Positions 1 through 7,549 are shown, counted from the stretch's first letter. The stretch: 38,233 nt of DNA from Nitrospirota bacterium (GCA_015233655.1 JADFXI010000015.1:1-38233); one strand, 5' to 3'. Numbers and translations: made by a program. Notes: generated from the letters alone by a model not told the origin.

Positions 1-941
1 ATGTTTGTCTTTATGTTCGAAAATGCGCCTCCTGCAAGGGCCAGTCTCCTTTGGCCGGTAGTCTCCATAACATTGGTGACCAGTTCAGCCACTTTGAGTT
101 CAAACATCCTCTGAGCGAGCCAGGCGAACTGCTCGGACGGATATCTCCAGAAGACTTTTTTCAGCTCCTGATACATCCCCAGCGCGCCGTATTTGGCCCG
201 GACATCGACTCCTTCTATTTTGAAAAAATCGAGCAGCGGATTTTCACTATCGGGGATCGGGTAAGCGTATGTCGCGAGCGCCATCACTTTTCCTTCGTCT
301 TCCAGTTCGCGCATATTCATGAGATTTGTCACATGCTCAAAAAATATGCCCAGCGACGACTTCCCGGAAATTGCATGCAGCCGCCTGATCGCGCCGTTTT
401 TGAAAACTGATACGGTCCCTGAAAGCCCGTCTCCAATGCCGTCCAGGGTCAGGACCGCGCATTCGTCAAAGCCGCTGCCGAATGCCGCCGCTGCCGCATG
501 GCATTCATGATGGTCGAAAAAAGATATCCTGAAATCCTGAAAGCCCGGCAGCCCGAGTCTTTTCCTGACAACTCGTTCGCTCAAATACCTCGTTATTCCC
601 GAAGGCCCTATCTCTGTAAGCTTATACTTAGCGGCCTTTTTAATTTGAGAGGCGAATCCCGGCGCTTTTTTTCTTCTCCTGATCTGGTAATACTCTTCCT
701 TTAATTTCGGGAAAATACGGGTCAACGTCTTGGAAAAGTCTGCAGTCGAAACAGCAATATGATTTATGTCTACCGGACGTGCTCCGACGAGATCGAGACA
801 TGCCGTTATCGCTCTTTCAGGAAACTCAACTTCGAGTTTGCGCCTCGAAAGTCTTTCCTCGTTGACAGCGGCCAGAACGCGGCCGTCACTTACGATTGCC
901 GCCCCTGAATCATGTCCATCCCAGATGCCGAGAATATACAT
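1..941 (-). CDS. Carbamoyltransferase, NodU/CmcH family (3' end cut by window edge)
   Basis: The open frame runs from an ATG at 941 to the window edge, about 313 codons with no stop; the ORF track omits it because it is open-ended. The N-terminus (YILGIWDGHDSGAAIV), the motif FFDHHECHAAAAAF and the segment TLDGIGDGLSG are typical of the N-terminal Kae1-like domain of NodU/CmcH/TobZ enzymes, where the HxxxH-type histidines bind metal. These enzymes transfer a carbamoyl group from carbamoyl phosphate to a sugar or antibiotic hydroxyl via an adenylate intermediate. Known members are about 550-600 residues, so the YrdC-like C-terminal part lies outside the window. The acceptor cannot be told from the sequence. 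GAGATAAATCAA precedes the start as a weak ribosome site. It follows osmC on the same strand with a 46-base gap. Confidence 0.88.
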   Translation of the reverse strand, partial: MYILGIWDGHDSGAAIVSDGRVLAAVNEERLSRRKLEVEFPERAITACLDLVGARPVDINHIAVSTADFSKTLTRIFPKLKEEYYQIRRRKKAPGFASQIKKAAKYKLTEIGPSGITRYLSERVVRKRLGLPGFQDFRISFFDHHECHAAAAAFGSGFDECAVLTLDGIGDGLSGTVSVFKNGAIRRLHAISGKSSLGIFFEHVTNLMNMRELEDEGKVMALATYAYPIPDSENPLLDFFKIEGVDVRAKYGALGMYQELKKVFWRYPSEQFAWLAQRMFELKVAELVTNVMETTGQRRLALAGGAFSNIKTN

Positions 942-987
942 TTGATTTATCTCAATGGTCTCGCGGAGCAGGCATCAGCCGGCCAGG

Positions 988-1416
988 TCAAATTATCAGT
1001 CTGGCCTTCAATTTGATCTCAGTCCCGCTCAGGGCCTGTGAAACCGGACATCCTTTTTTAGCCGCCTCGGCCAGTTCCATAAATGACTTTTCATCGATGC
1101 CAGGGACTTTGGCCTCCGTGTCCAACTCTATGGAGGTGATCTTGAATCCGTCACCCACCTTCTCGACAGAAACCTTCGCCACCGTGTGTACATGCTCCGC
1201 TGTGTGGCCTGCCTTGTCAATCATAAATGAGAGGGCCATAGAAAAACAGCCTGCGTGGGCCGCTCCAATAAGTTCCTCGGGATTTGTGCCTGTGCCGTCC
1301 TCGAATCGGGAAGCGAATGAATATGCCCCCTCATACGCACCGCTACCAAATTTCATGCGACCCTTTCCCTTGCTGAGATTACCTTCCCACACTGCTTCTG
1401 CTTTGCGTGTCGGCAT
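988..1416 (-). CDS. osmC: OsmC family peroxiredoxin
   Basis: 142 residues, the usual length for OsmC. OsmC proteins are cytoplasmic thiol peroxidases that reduce organic hydroperoxides. The two redox cysteines are visible in their expected contexts: the first in GAAHAGCFSMALS (about residue 57) and the second in KKGCPVSQAL (about residue 122). The N-terminal AEAVWEGNLSKGKGRM and the GTNPEELIGAAHA helix are also characteristic. The start is secured by GGAGGTGAGTAATT directly upstream of the ATG. A sigma-70-like promoter (TTGTCT-N17-TATATT) lies about 75 bases upstream, so it is probably transcribed separately from the nitroreductase and lipoprotein pair. Confidence 0.95.
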   Translation of the reverse strand: MPTRKAEAVWEGNLSKGKGRMKFGSGAYEGAYSFASRFEDGTGTNPEELIGAAHAGCFSMALSFMIDKAGHTAEHVHTVAKVSVEKVGDGFKITSIELDTEAKVPGIDEKSFMELAEAAKKGCPVSQALSGTEIKLKARLII

Positions 1417-1491
1417 AATTACTCACCTCCATTTTTTAGTGAAGAATGCCCATGGAATGCGGGCTGTCTGAAGCGGACCGTACTACAAGCT

Positions 1492-1520
1492 AATATAACA
1501 GTTTTATTTCTTGCAGACAA
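1492..1520 (-). promoter_or_regulatory. Putative sigma-70 promoter of osmC
   Basis: On the minus strand TTGTCT (1520-1515) and TATATT (1497-1492) are separated by exactly 17 bases. Transcription would start near 1485, giving a leader of about 70 bases before osmC. Assigned by sequence match only. Confidence 0.5.
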
Positions 1521-1539
1521 CTTCTTTTCTTTACAAAAA

Positions 1540-1713
1540 TCAATATTCATCGACTCCACCCATCTTCTTCAAATCCCTGTATGCATCCACGTCCCTGAGC
1601 CTCTGGACCATACAATCGTGACTATTGGCATTGAACGGTCCGCACTTAGTCTCGCTTGTGGCACATGCTGATAAAATAATCGCAAGAAAAAGGGAGAAAA
1701 TTATTTTATTCAA
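1540..1713 (-). CDS. Small lipoprotein of unknown function
   Basis: The ORF track starts this frame at 1899, but the upstream part lies inside the nitroreductase gene. The likely start is TTG at 1713, whose TTGA overlaps the TGA stop of the upstream gene (1712-1710), suggesting translational coupling. The 57-residue product has a classic lipoprotein signal (NKIIFSLFLAIILSAC) with lipobox LSAC and lipidated Cys17. The mature part is only about 40 residues, with two more cysteines (Cys24, Cys34) and a charged C-terminus ending VDEY. No family is recognised. Context suggests co-expression with the ferredoxin-nitroreductase, but no function follows. An upstream in-frame ATT start is an alternative. 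Confidence 0.7.
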   Translation of the reverse strand: MNKIIFSLFLAIILSACATSETKCGPFNANSHDCMVQRLRDVDAYRDLKKMGGVDEY

Positions 1714-2630
1714 AATCTCGGCTGCTGTCCCTCGAAATATCGCGGGGTTACTTTCTTGCGCCCGGCTACTCGCTGATAGACCTCGTCGGGATATCCGAGG
1801 GCAATAACTGCATGAATCCCCTCCTCTGACGGAATTCCCATAGGCCGCTGGATCGAAGGATCTTTCTTCATCGCTGCCACGGCATATCCGATGAGACAAG
1901 AGCCGAGTCCCATGCTGTGGGCCGCAAGCAGAATATTCTGTGTTGCGAGCAAGGCGTCTTCAGCTGGACAGCTTGCTCCCGGTTTAGATCCAATAAGGAT
2001 GGCTGCCGTGCTACCGTGAAAGAGACGGTCTCTTCCTTCTCCGTGCCATTCCTTAAGCGCCTCCTTCACCTTCCTGTAATAACCGTGGTAATAAGCGTCG
2101 AGTTCCCCTTTTCCTATCAGTCTGAGGAACAGACGAAGCAAGGTCTTCTCCGCAGTTGTGTTTAATCGCCCGAAGTAAGACGCGATGTATTCTGCAAAAG
2201 AGGTCACAGCCTTTCTCGTTGGCAAAATGGTGAAGGTCCAGGACTGACTGTTGGTCCCGGACGGTGCGGTAATACCGACTTTTACCAGGTCCTCAAGCAT
2301 GGCCCTCTCTACGGGCTGGTCTGTGAAGCAACGGCAGGACCGGCGAGAGGCCATAAGCTGCACCAAAGCGGATGTGCTGAATTTTCCGGGGGGAAGCCAC
2401 TGTTGATCGCCGGTGAAAGTTTTATACCGCGACATTTCTTCATCAATGGCCATGACGCGAATCGCCCCTTGGGGACATACTGCCTCGCAATGTCCGCAAG
2501 AGAACGAATCCTCCCCTGAGACGGCAGCCTTTCCTTCAACCAGTGAGATAGTGCCTGTCGGGCAGACGCCGGCGCATAACCCGCAGCCGTTGCAAAGGTC
2601 GCTGTCAATGTTTATCCTGTTTTCTTCCAT
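1710..2630 (-). CDS. Ferredoxin-nitroreductase fusion protein
   Basis: 306 residues. The N-terminal 60 residues form a ferredoxin-like domain: CNGCGLCAGVCP (Cys13, 16, 19, 23) supplies a full 4Fe-4S ligand set. The second motif, SFSCGHCEAVCP, has Cys45, 48 and 52 but serine at residue 42, where the first ligand is normally found. From about residue 90 the FMN nitroreductase fold begins (SRRSCRCFTDQPV, then APSGTNSQSWTF), ending near residue 285 (VIALGYPDEVYQ). Such proteins are flavoenzymes that take electrons through their ferredoxin domain; the substrate is unknown. It is followed by the coupled small lipoprotein and is divergent from the HD-GYP gene. GAGAAG lies about 8 bases before the ATG. 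Confidence 0.9.
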   Translation of the reverse strand: MEENRINIDSDLCNGCGLCAGVCPTGTISLVEGKAAVSGEDSFSCGHCEAVCPQGAIRVMAIDEEMSRYKTFTGDQQWLPPGKFSTSALVQLMASRRSCRCFTDQPVERAMLEDLVKVGITAPSGTNSQSWTFTILPTRKAVTSFAEYIASYFGRLNTTAEKTLLRLFLRLIGKGELDAYYHGYYRKVKEALKEWHGEGRDRLFHGSTAAILIGSKPGASCPAEDALLATQNILLAAHSMGLGSCLIGYAVAAMKKDPSIQRPMGIPSEEGIHAVIALGYPDEVYQRVAGRKKVTPRYFEGQQPRF

Positions 2631-2698
2631 TACCGTCTTCTCAATATGTATCTATATACTCATCATAATGATAACACTATCTTAACCTTGGGATAAAC

Positions 2699-4012
2699 AT
2701 GAGGACGTTCTGTCATCCTGTTTCGAGTTCTGCTCCGGCATGCTATCATTGTCATATGGTGCATGGGAAGAGATATCGTGAAGCCATAGACAACATACAA
2801 AAGAAGATCCAGTTGGACTGCCTCATCATAGGCGCCTGCCTGCCGTTCGACGTGTACCTTAGAGAGGGAGGCCGGGTGCACTTGCTCTTTAAAGAAGGCA
2901 TGCGCTATACGAACTGCGAGAAGGACATACTGCACGGCAAGAACATAAGCGAAATATATTTTGACGAAAAAGACGCCAGGGATGCCGAGCAATTCATCTC
3001 TGAAGGCGACGAAGAGGATAGGGTCAATGTCGTCGATCCGGTAGTCTTCAGCCGGTACGATGAAGAGAAGGAGGATTATCATCAGGTAGAACGCAGCCTG
3101 CTCGTGCCCGGTGCAGATATTGACTTCAGCGTCTATGTCTTAAACAATATGAAGATTTCACCGGTCCTGGAACTTGCAGATAGCCAATCTGCAAAGATAG
3201 GCCCTGAGCTTGTGCAAGCTTACGGAGACATACTTATTAAAAAGGCCGACCTTCCAAAATATACGGAATATATGCATACGATGGCGAAAAGGATTGAATC
3301 TCTGCCGTCGAGAGATGCGGAGAAAGTCACCTCACTTGTAATCAGGGAAAATTCCAAACTGATCATCAAGGACCTGATAGACGACCCCCGCAGCGGCAGA
3401 AAAATAAAGGAAGTCGACAGGGAGGTCAACAACATCATCGATACAATCCTGAAGAATAAAGACACGATCTACGACCTGATTGACCTTAGCAAATACGACT
3501 ACTACACCTATACCCACTCTGTGGATGTGGCTGTAATGTCAATAGGTCTTGCAACGGCGATCAATATGGACAGGGAGCATGTTGAGAAGTTGGGGATCGG
3601 CGCCATGCTTCACGATCTCGGCAAGAGCATGGTTGATCATGAGATACTTAATAAGCAGGGAGGTCTTAACTCCTATGAGTTTCAGGTCATCAAGAAACAT
3701 GTCATCGAGGGCAATAATATACTTAGTGTTCAGAAAGATTTCCCCAGGGAGTCTTTTCCTGCCGTCCTGCAACATCATGAAAAACTCACAGGCAACGGTT
3801 ATCCACTCGGTGTTGCCGGTAAAGACATAACTCTTTTCGGCAGAATTACTTCGATTGTGGATTGTTATGACGCGCTCACAACGTGCAGGCCGTACAAAAA
3901 GGCATTTACGCCATATTACGCCCTGGAACTGTTGGTTAAGCAGAAAAAAGACTTTGACTGTGATATATTGCGAGAATTCATACGAATGCTTGGAAGATTA
4001 CAGAAAGCTTAA
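2699..4012 (+). CDS. HD-GYP domain protein, probable cyclic-di-GMP phosphodiesterase
   Basis: 437 residues from the first ATG; a second in-frame ATG at 2756 (MVHGKRYREA) may be the true start, since neither has a strong ribosome site. Residues about 35-160 form an N-terminal domain (LPFDVYLREGGRVHLLFKEG) like the small beta domain found in many HD-GYP proteins. The catalytic domain spans about 250-430, with the HD pair in AMLHDLGK (His305-Asp306), HH at 359-360 and the GYP signature in HHEKLTGNGYP (367-369). HD-GYP enzymes hydrolyse c-di-GMP and so modulate motility, pili and biofilm. No transmembrane segment or response-regulator receiver domain is seen, so the input signal is unclear. Confidence 0.93.
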   Translation: MRTFCHPVSSSAPACYHCHMVHGKRYREAIDNIQKKIQLDCLIIGACLPFDVYLREGGRVHLLFKEGMRYTNCEKDILHGKNISEIYFDEKDARDAEQFISEGDEEDRVNVVDPVVFSRYDEEKEDYHQVERSLLVPGADIDFSVYVLNNMKISPVLELADSQSAKIGPELVQAYGDILIKKADLPKYTEYMHTMAKRIESLPSRDAEKVTSLVIRENSKLIIKDLIDDPRSGRKIKEVDREVNNIIDTILKNKDTIYDLIDLSKYDYYTYTHSVDVAVMSIGLATAINMDREHVEKLGIGAMLHDLGKSMVDHEILNKQGGLNSYEFQVIKKHVIEGNNILSVQKDFPRESFPAVLQHHEKLTGNGYPLGVAGKDITLFGRITSIVDCYDALTTCRPYKKAFTPYYALELLVKQKKDFDCDILREFIRMLGRLQKA

Positions 4013-4042
4013 GGCTGCACGCTTCGTTTTATGTACCAAAGA

Positions 4043-4075
4043 TAAAAAAATACGCTGGTTTTTAGTCGCCCAGCG
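4043..4075 (-). terminator. Rho-independent terminator of the 4166-4645 gene
   Basis: Read on the minus strand, CGCTGG pairs with CCAGCG across an 11-base loop (stem 4075-4070 and 4058-4053) and is followed immediately by TATTTTTTTATC. It lies about 90 bases beyond the stop of the minus-strand gene. On the plus strand the A-run precedes the stem, so it would not terminate the HD-GYP gene. Confidence 0.7.
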
Positions 4076-4165
4076 CGCCGCGACATCCGCACAGTAACCG
4101 GTGCGTAAGAGCATCTGGATTACTGCGCGAAGTTATCGGGCAATACTACCTTTCACACGCCCTCA

Positions 4166-4645
4166 TCATTGTTGCTTGTATTTATCGCAGAGTCTCTCGA
4201 TAAAGGCCTGAAGTTCAGGTGGCCCTGGAAGTTTCTCAGGCAATGGAAGTTCGAGCATGCAGGAGTTGAATATTATTTTTAAAAGGTTGGTTACACAGAA
4301 AGAGATCAGATCATCGGGAAATGAATCGGATGCGTTTTCTATCGACAAGACATCGGAGTACCAGAAGTCATTTGAGGGAGCGAGTCCCACACAGGCGGCG
4401 CCACCGACAATTCTGGACTTCGCACCTCTGGACGCTGCGAAATCAGTCACCATATGATGCAGCTGTTGCAAACCCCGCTGGCAAGGGTTTGCATATAACC
4501 CATGCCGTTTTCTTGTGATGGGCAGAAAACCGTACACATTGACCCCTGAGCAACACCTCAATGCATTTTCACCTCCGCTCTTGTCGGGACTGATGATAAA
4601 GTAAAGAAAATCGTTTTTGTACTCATGAGTCTTTTCCATTTCCAT
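4166..4645 (-). CDS. Conserved-looking hypothetical protein, cysteine-rich
   Basis: 159 residues with no family I recognise. The start is well supported: GGGAGGTAGCCGACAG precedes the ATG. The gene has its own promoter match upstream and a stem plus T-run terminator downstream, so it looks like a monocistronic unit. There are seven cysteines, including a CC pair (ALRCCSG) and isolated ones in NPCQRG, GGAACVGLAP, SFCV and SCM. There is no signal peptide or clear transmembrane segment, so the protein is probably cytoplasmic. The glycine-rich RIVGGAACVGLAPSND and the cysteine spacing would suit metal or cofactor binding, but that is a guess. It shares no operon with a gene of known role. Confidence 0.7.
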   Translation of the reverse strand: MEMEKTHEYKNDFLYFIISPDKSGGENALRCCSGVNVYGFLPITRKRHGLYANPCQRGLQQLHHMVTDFAASRGAKSRIVGGAACVGLAPSNDFWYSDVLSIENASDSFPDDLISFCVTNLLKIIFNSCMLELPLPEKLPGPPELQAFIERLCDKYKQQ

Positions 4646-4692
4646 CTGTCGGCTACCTCCCTTCGTGAAATATAACAGGCTGCTGCTTATTA

Positions 4693-4721
4693 ATTATACT
4701 ATTTAGGAGTAATTTTGTCTT
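4693..4721 (-). promoter_or_regulatory. Putative promoter of the 4166-4645 gene
   Basis: On the minus strand AAGACA (4721-4716) is followed after 17 bases by a perfect TATAAT (4698-4693). The predicted leader to the ATG at 4645 is about 40 bases and contains the GGAGG site. Confidence 0.5.
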
Positions 4722-4763
4722 CTTATATATTTTTTCATTATCTTCTCCACAGCATCAGGACTG

Positions 4764-4791
4764 ATATGACCATATTGACTAATATGACCAT
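4764..4791 (+). promoter_or_regulatory. Candidate toxin-antitoxin operator
   Basis: The ten-base word ATATGACCAT occurs at 4764-4773 and again at 4782-4791, 18 bases apart. The first copy is also part of a short palindrome (ATATG-AC-CATAT, 4764-4775). The pair flanks the proposed -35 element of the antitoxin gene, where an autoregulatory Phd-type repressor would be expected to bind. Confidence 0.45.
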
Positions 4792-4803
4792 CTTTGATAA
4801 CAT
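4775..4803 (+). promoter_or_regulatory. Putative promoter of the toxin-antitoxin operon
   Basis: TTGACT (4775-4780) and TAACAT (4798-4803) are spaced by 17 bases, about 30 bases upstream of the antitoxin ATG. The -35 lies between the two ATATGACCAT words, so bound antitoxin would block RNA polymerase. Confidence 0.5.
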
Positions 4804-4834
4804 GTATATATGCAGTAAGAATAACGGAGGCACT

Positions 4835-5086
4835 ATGAAGGCTTTAAATATTGCAGATGCGAAGGCGAAACTGTCGGAAGTAATCACCGATGCAGAGTAC
4901 AAGGGAGGCCGGACAATCATAGCCAGACGTAATAAACCTGCTGCCGTAGTTATAGGGTACGATGATTTCCTGAAGCTCGAAGCTCTGGAAGATATCTATG
5001 AGTCGAAGTTGCTTGAAGAATCGCTCAAAAAGGGAAGGTCCGTTTCTCTTGAAGATGCAGCAAAGAGGCTGAAAATTGAGCTATAG
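4835..5086 (+). CDS. Phd/YefM family antitoxin
   Basis: 83 residues. The ORF track opens the frame at 4715, but the ATG at 4835 is preceded by GGAGG and starts the family-typical sequence MKALNIADAKAKLSEVI. The middle segment TIIARRNKPAAVVIGYDDF matches the conserved Phd/YefM fold, which binds DNA as a dimer. The C-terminal 30 residues (KSLEESLKKG-like, then LEDAAKRLKIEL) would be the toxin-neutralising tail. The stop overlaps the toxin start by 11 bases, as usual for coupled toxin-antitoxin genes. Autoregulation through the upstream repeat is expected. Confidence 0.92.
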   Translation: MKALNIADAKAKLSEVITDAEYKGGRTIIARRNKPAAVVIGYDDFLKLEALEDIYESKLLEESLKKGRSVSLEDAAKRLKIEL

Positions 5087-5372
5087 GATTGATTTTTCCG
5101 AGGCTGCGCTGTCCAAATTAGAAGCGCTCGGGACTGCCAATGCAAAAATAATGAAACAAGTATTCATGAAATGTTTGGCGCTCAGGAGAAATCCAAAACC
5201 GCAGGACTGTGTAGATCTCCAGAATTTTATTTATAAGGGGTTTAAAGGCCGCCGCGTTGACCAGGGCGAGTACCGCATAATTTTTGGAGTAGACGAAGAT
5301 CATAAACAAGTATTTATTGGCCCAATACTCAATAGAAACGAAGATTATAAAGAAATTAAGAATATGCGCTGA
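5076..5372 (+). CDS. RelE/ParE superfamily toxin
   Basis: 98 residues beginning at TTG 5076, inside the last codons of the antitoxin gene (11-base overlap). The sequence has the RelE/ParE pattern: an N-terminal strand (SYRIDFSEAA), two helices (LSKLEALGTANAKIMKQVF), then GFKGRRVDQGEYRIIFGVDEDHKQVFIGPI, ending with NRNEDYKEI. Arg in GEYRIIF and the preceding basic cluster are typical of the mRNA-cutting RelE branch, but a ParE-like gyrase inhibitor cannot be excluded. No dedicated ribosome site is needed given the overlap. It converges on the radical SAM gene ending at 5433. Confidence 0.88.
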   Translation: MSYRIDFSEAALSKLEALGTANAKIMKQVFMKCLALRRNPKPQDCVDLQNFIYKGFKGRRVDQGEYRIIFGVDEDHKQVFIGPILNRNEDYKEIKNMR

Positions 5373-5432
5373 ATACGTAGCGTGATCCATAATTCTTCTT
5401 AGCAACCTTAAGACCCGAAATACTGACGTTTT

Positions 5433-6860
5433 TTAGAATAACCCTTTAATAAATTTTAAGGCTGCCGGCAGGCTCTTCAACAGGGACTTCCATCTCATCA
5501 GTTTAAGGAGTTTCAGGACGCGCGACGGGCGCATGTAAAAAGTCCTGACGGCCTCTTTCCTGATAGCTTCAACCTCACCGGTAGATATTGTAGGCAACGA
5601 CATTACGGCTTTCTCCTGCCTGAAGCATTCAAAGCCCCCGCTTGGGCGTGTAGAGATATACCCTTTTTCAACTGCCATGCCGTAAAGTTCTGAACCCGGA
5701 AAAGGGACCGCGCAGTAAAACTGGGCAAAATCCAGATTAAGGTCCGCCACCAGGTCTGCAGTTGCACGGGCGGATTCAGCCGTCTCGCCCGGAAGGCCGA
5801 AAATGACATGGCCTGACGAGATCAGCCCATTTGCCCTTGTCATGTCCACGGCCTTCCTGACCTGTTCGACAGTAATATTCTTTTTCACATTTTTCAGGAC
5901 AGCCTGGTCCGATGATTCGATGCCGTAGCTCACCATCCAGCAGCCTGCGTCACGCATCAAACCGAGCATTTCGTTATCAACGGTATCTACCCGGGCATTG
6001 CAGACCCAACTGATTTTAAGGCCGCTCTTTATTATCTCCCTGCAAAGTTCAACAACAAAGGCGCGATTGACAGTGAACGTTTCGGCCCAGAAAAAAAAAT
6101 CTCTCACGCCGAATGTATCAATATCATTTTGCATCTCCGCTATGAGGGATGACGGACTGCGCAGCCTGGTCCTGCTGCCGTAATAAGTCCGGCTCGTACA
6201 AAACGCGCAAGTGTACGGACATCCTCTAAGCGGGGAAACAATAAGAAACGGCTCGCCTTTCAAGGGAAGTACATATGATTTAAAATTAATCAAAGACCAG
6301 TCTGGAAAAGGCAGCCTGTCAAGGTCCGTGATGAACTCCCTGGCAGGGTTTCTCACGATCTCTCCGTGGCGATTCCGTATTGTGATTCCCTCGATAGCGG
6401 CATTTTTTTCAGGATCTCCGAGGGAGTTAATCCAGTCAAGGGCGGTGTATTCCGGCTCGTTCCTTATGACAGCATCCAGCAATGGGGCTCCCGCCATGCA
6501 TTCCATGTCGAGAATGCTGACATGAGTACCGAAAACAGCGGTCTTTACTGACGGCGCGATTGATTTAAAACGCGACGCCAGGGACAGATCTCCTTCTATA
6601 GTGGGCGTTGCCGTACTCCATATTATTGCGTCAGGGGCATAAGACCGAATGACTCCTTCGAGTTGTTTTATCGCCATGCCGACCGCGGGACAATCCAGGA
6701 CCTTTACGTCATGCCCCGACTTTTTCAGCAAGGTGCCTGTATAAACCAGCGAAACAGGAGGCCAAAGAGTCGACCAAAAACCGTCGTTCTGGGTGCATCT
6801 TCCTTCTCTGGTAAACTTTTCTTCTTCTGCGGCAGGCGGGTTCAGAAGGAGTATTTTCAT
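5433..6860 (-). CDS. B12-binding-domain radical SAM protein
   Basis: 475 residues. The N-terminal 140 residues form a Rossmann-like B12-binding-type domain (MKILLLNPPAAEEE, later AVFGTHVSILDMECM), though no DxHxxG cobalamin-ligand motif is visible. The radical SAM core begins with GCPYTCAFC (Cys214, 218, 221), the CxxxCxxC ligand set of the 4Fe-4S cluster that cleaves S-adenosylmethionine. SYGIESSDQAVLKNVKK and GHVIFGLPGETAES are typical of the family. Its reaction is not known; relatives carry out methylations and ring modifications in lipid, bacteriochlorophyll and antibiotic pathways. Its ATG overlaps the glycosyltransferase stop by four bases. It is the last gene of the long operon. Confidence 0.92.
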   Translation of the reverse strand: MKILLLNPPAAEEEKFTREGRCTQNDGFWSTLWPPVSLVYTGTLLKKSGHDVKVLDCPAVGMAIKQLEGVIRSYAPDAIIWSTATPTIEGDLSLASRFKSIAPSVKTAVFGTHVSILDMECMAGAPLLDAVIRNEPEYTALDWINSLGDPEKNAAIEGITIRNRHGEIVRNPAREFITDLDRLPFPDWSLINFKSYVLPLKGEPFLIVSPLRGCPYTCAFCTSRTYYGSRTRLRSPSSLIAEMQNDIDTFGVRDFFFWAETFTVNRAFVVELCREIIKSGLKISWVCNARVDTVDNEMLGLMRDAGCWMVSYGIESSDQAVLKNVKKNITVEQVRKAVDMTRANGLISSGHVIFGLPGETAESARATADLVADLNLDFAQFYCAVPFPGSELYGMAVEKGYISTRPSGGFECFRQEKAVMSLPTISTGEVEAIRKEAVRTFYMRPSRVLKLLKLMRWKSLLKSLPAALKFIKGLF

Positions 6861-7549
6861 AAAAGATTTTTCAGGAGGCAGTATCCATATCTGAACCAGA
6901 CCGATTTCAGTCTTATCTTGGAATATCCGGCAACGCGTTTGTATTCATGGGCCGGGACCTCAGCAAGTCGGAACCCTTTTCTTATCGTTTTAATTATCAT
7001 TTCCTGCTCTATTGTAGTTATGTTCTCTTTCAGGTCCAACTGCTTCATAACATCGGTAAGGATGGCCCTGAACCCGTTCTGGCTTTCGCTGATGGTGACA
7101 CCCAATCTGTAATTAATGCAGGCCGTGATAAAAGCGCTTCCGGCGAGCCTGAAGAACTCGTCGAACCCTCCGTGGAGTTCGCTCGACCCGCCTATAAGCC
7201 GCGACCCGGAAACGTGGTCTGCATCTCCACTGATGATAGGCGCCGTCAATCTCGGTATATCGTCGGCGTCATGAGAGCCGTCGGCATCGATGAAAACTAT
7301 AATATCGCTAGTCACATGCCGGACAGCCTCACGCATTGCTGCGCCCTTGCCTTTTCCGTTATCCAGGACAACAGTCGCACCGGCCGCCTCGGCGACTTCC
7401 CGGGTGTTGTCAGTAGAATGACCGTCCATAACTATTATCTGCTGCCCGTATTTTCGACATTTGGCAAGAACGTCGCCGATAGTGGCCCCTTCATTCAAGG
7501 CTGGGACAACAATAGAAACAGTATGAGGGCCTGGATTGGTATTCATCAT
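6857..7549 (-). CDS. Family 2 glycosyltransferase, DPM1-like
   Basis: 230 residues of a GT-A glycosyltransferase: SIVVPALNEGATIGDVL at the start, VMDGHSTDNT for nucleotide binding, DNGKGKGAAMREAV, and the metal-binding FIDADGSHDADDI. Length and layout match the dolichyl- or undecaprenyl-phosphate mannose synthase branch (DPM1-like) without the C-terminal membrane helices of longer members. It likely uses a nucleotide sugar to glycosylate a polyprenyl phosphate or similar acceptor at the inner face of the membrane. Four-base overlaps link it to both neighbours, suggesting a shared pathway with the radical SAM enzyme and the membrane-anchored protein. Confidence 0.92.
   Translation of the reverse strand: MMNTNPGPHTVSIVVPALNEGATIGDVLAKCRKYGQQIIVMDGHSTDNTREVAEAAGATVVLDNGKGKGAAMREAVRHVTSDIIVFIDADGSHDADDIPRLTAPIISGDADHVSGSRLIGGSSELHGGFDEFFRLAGSAFITACINYRLGVTISESQNGFRAILTDVMKQLDLKENITTIEQEMIIKTIRKGFRLAEVPAHEYKRVAGYSKIRLKSVWFRYGYCLLKNLL

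Noticed and set aside
896-1471. 191-residue plus-strand ORF over osmC
   Set aside because: Antisense to OsmC and the end of the carbamoyltransferase, both well supported on the minus strand.
3995-4040. Terminator for the HD-GYP gene
   Set aside because: Only a 4-5 base stem (AAGC/GCTT) before TTTT; too weak to call.
4715-4834. N-terminal extension of the antitoxin in the ORF track
   Set aside because: The first 40 residues do not match the family, and GGAGG stands directly before the internal ATG at 4835; the extension would also overlap the promoter.
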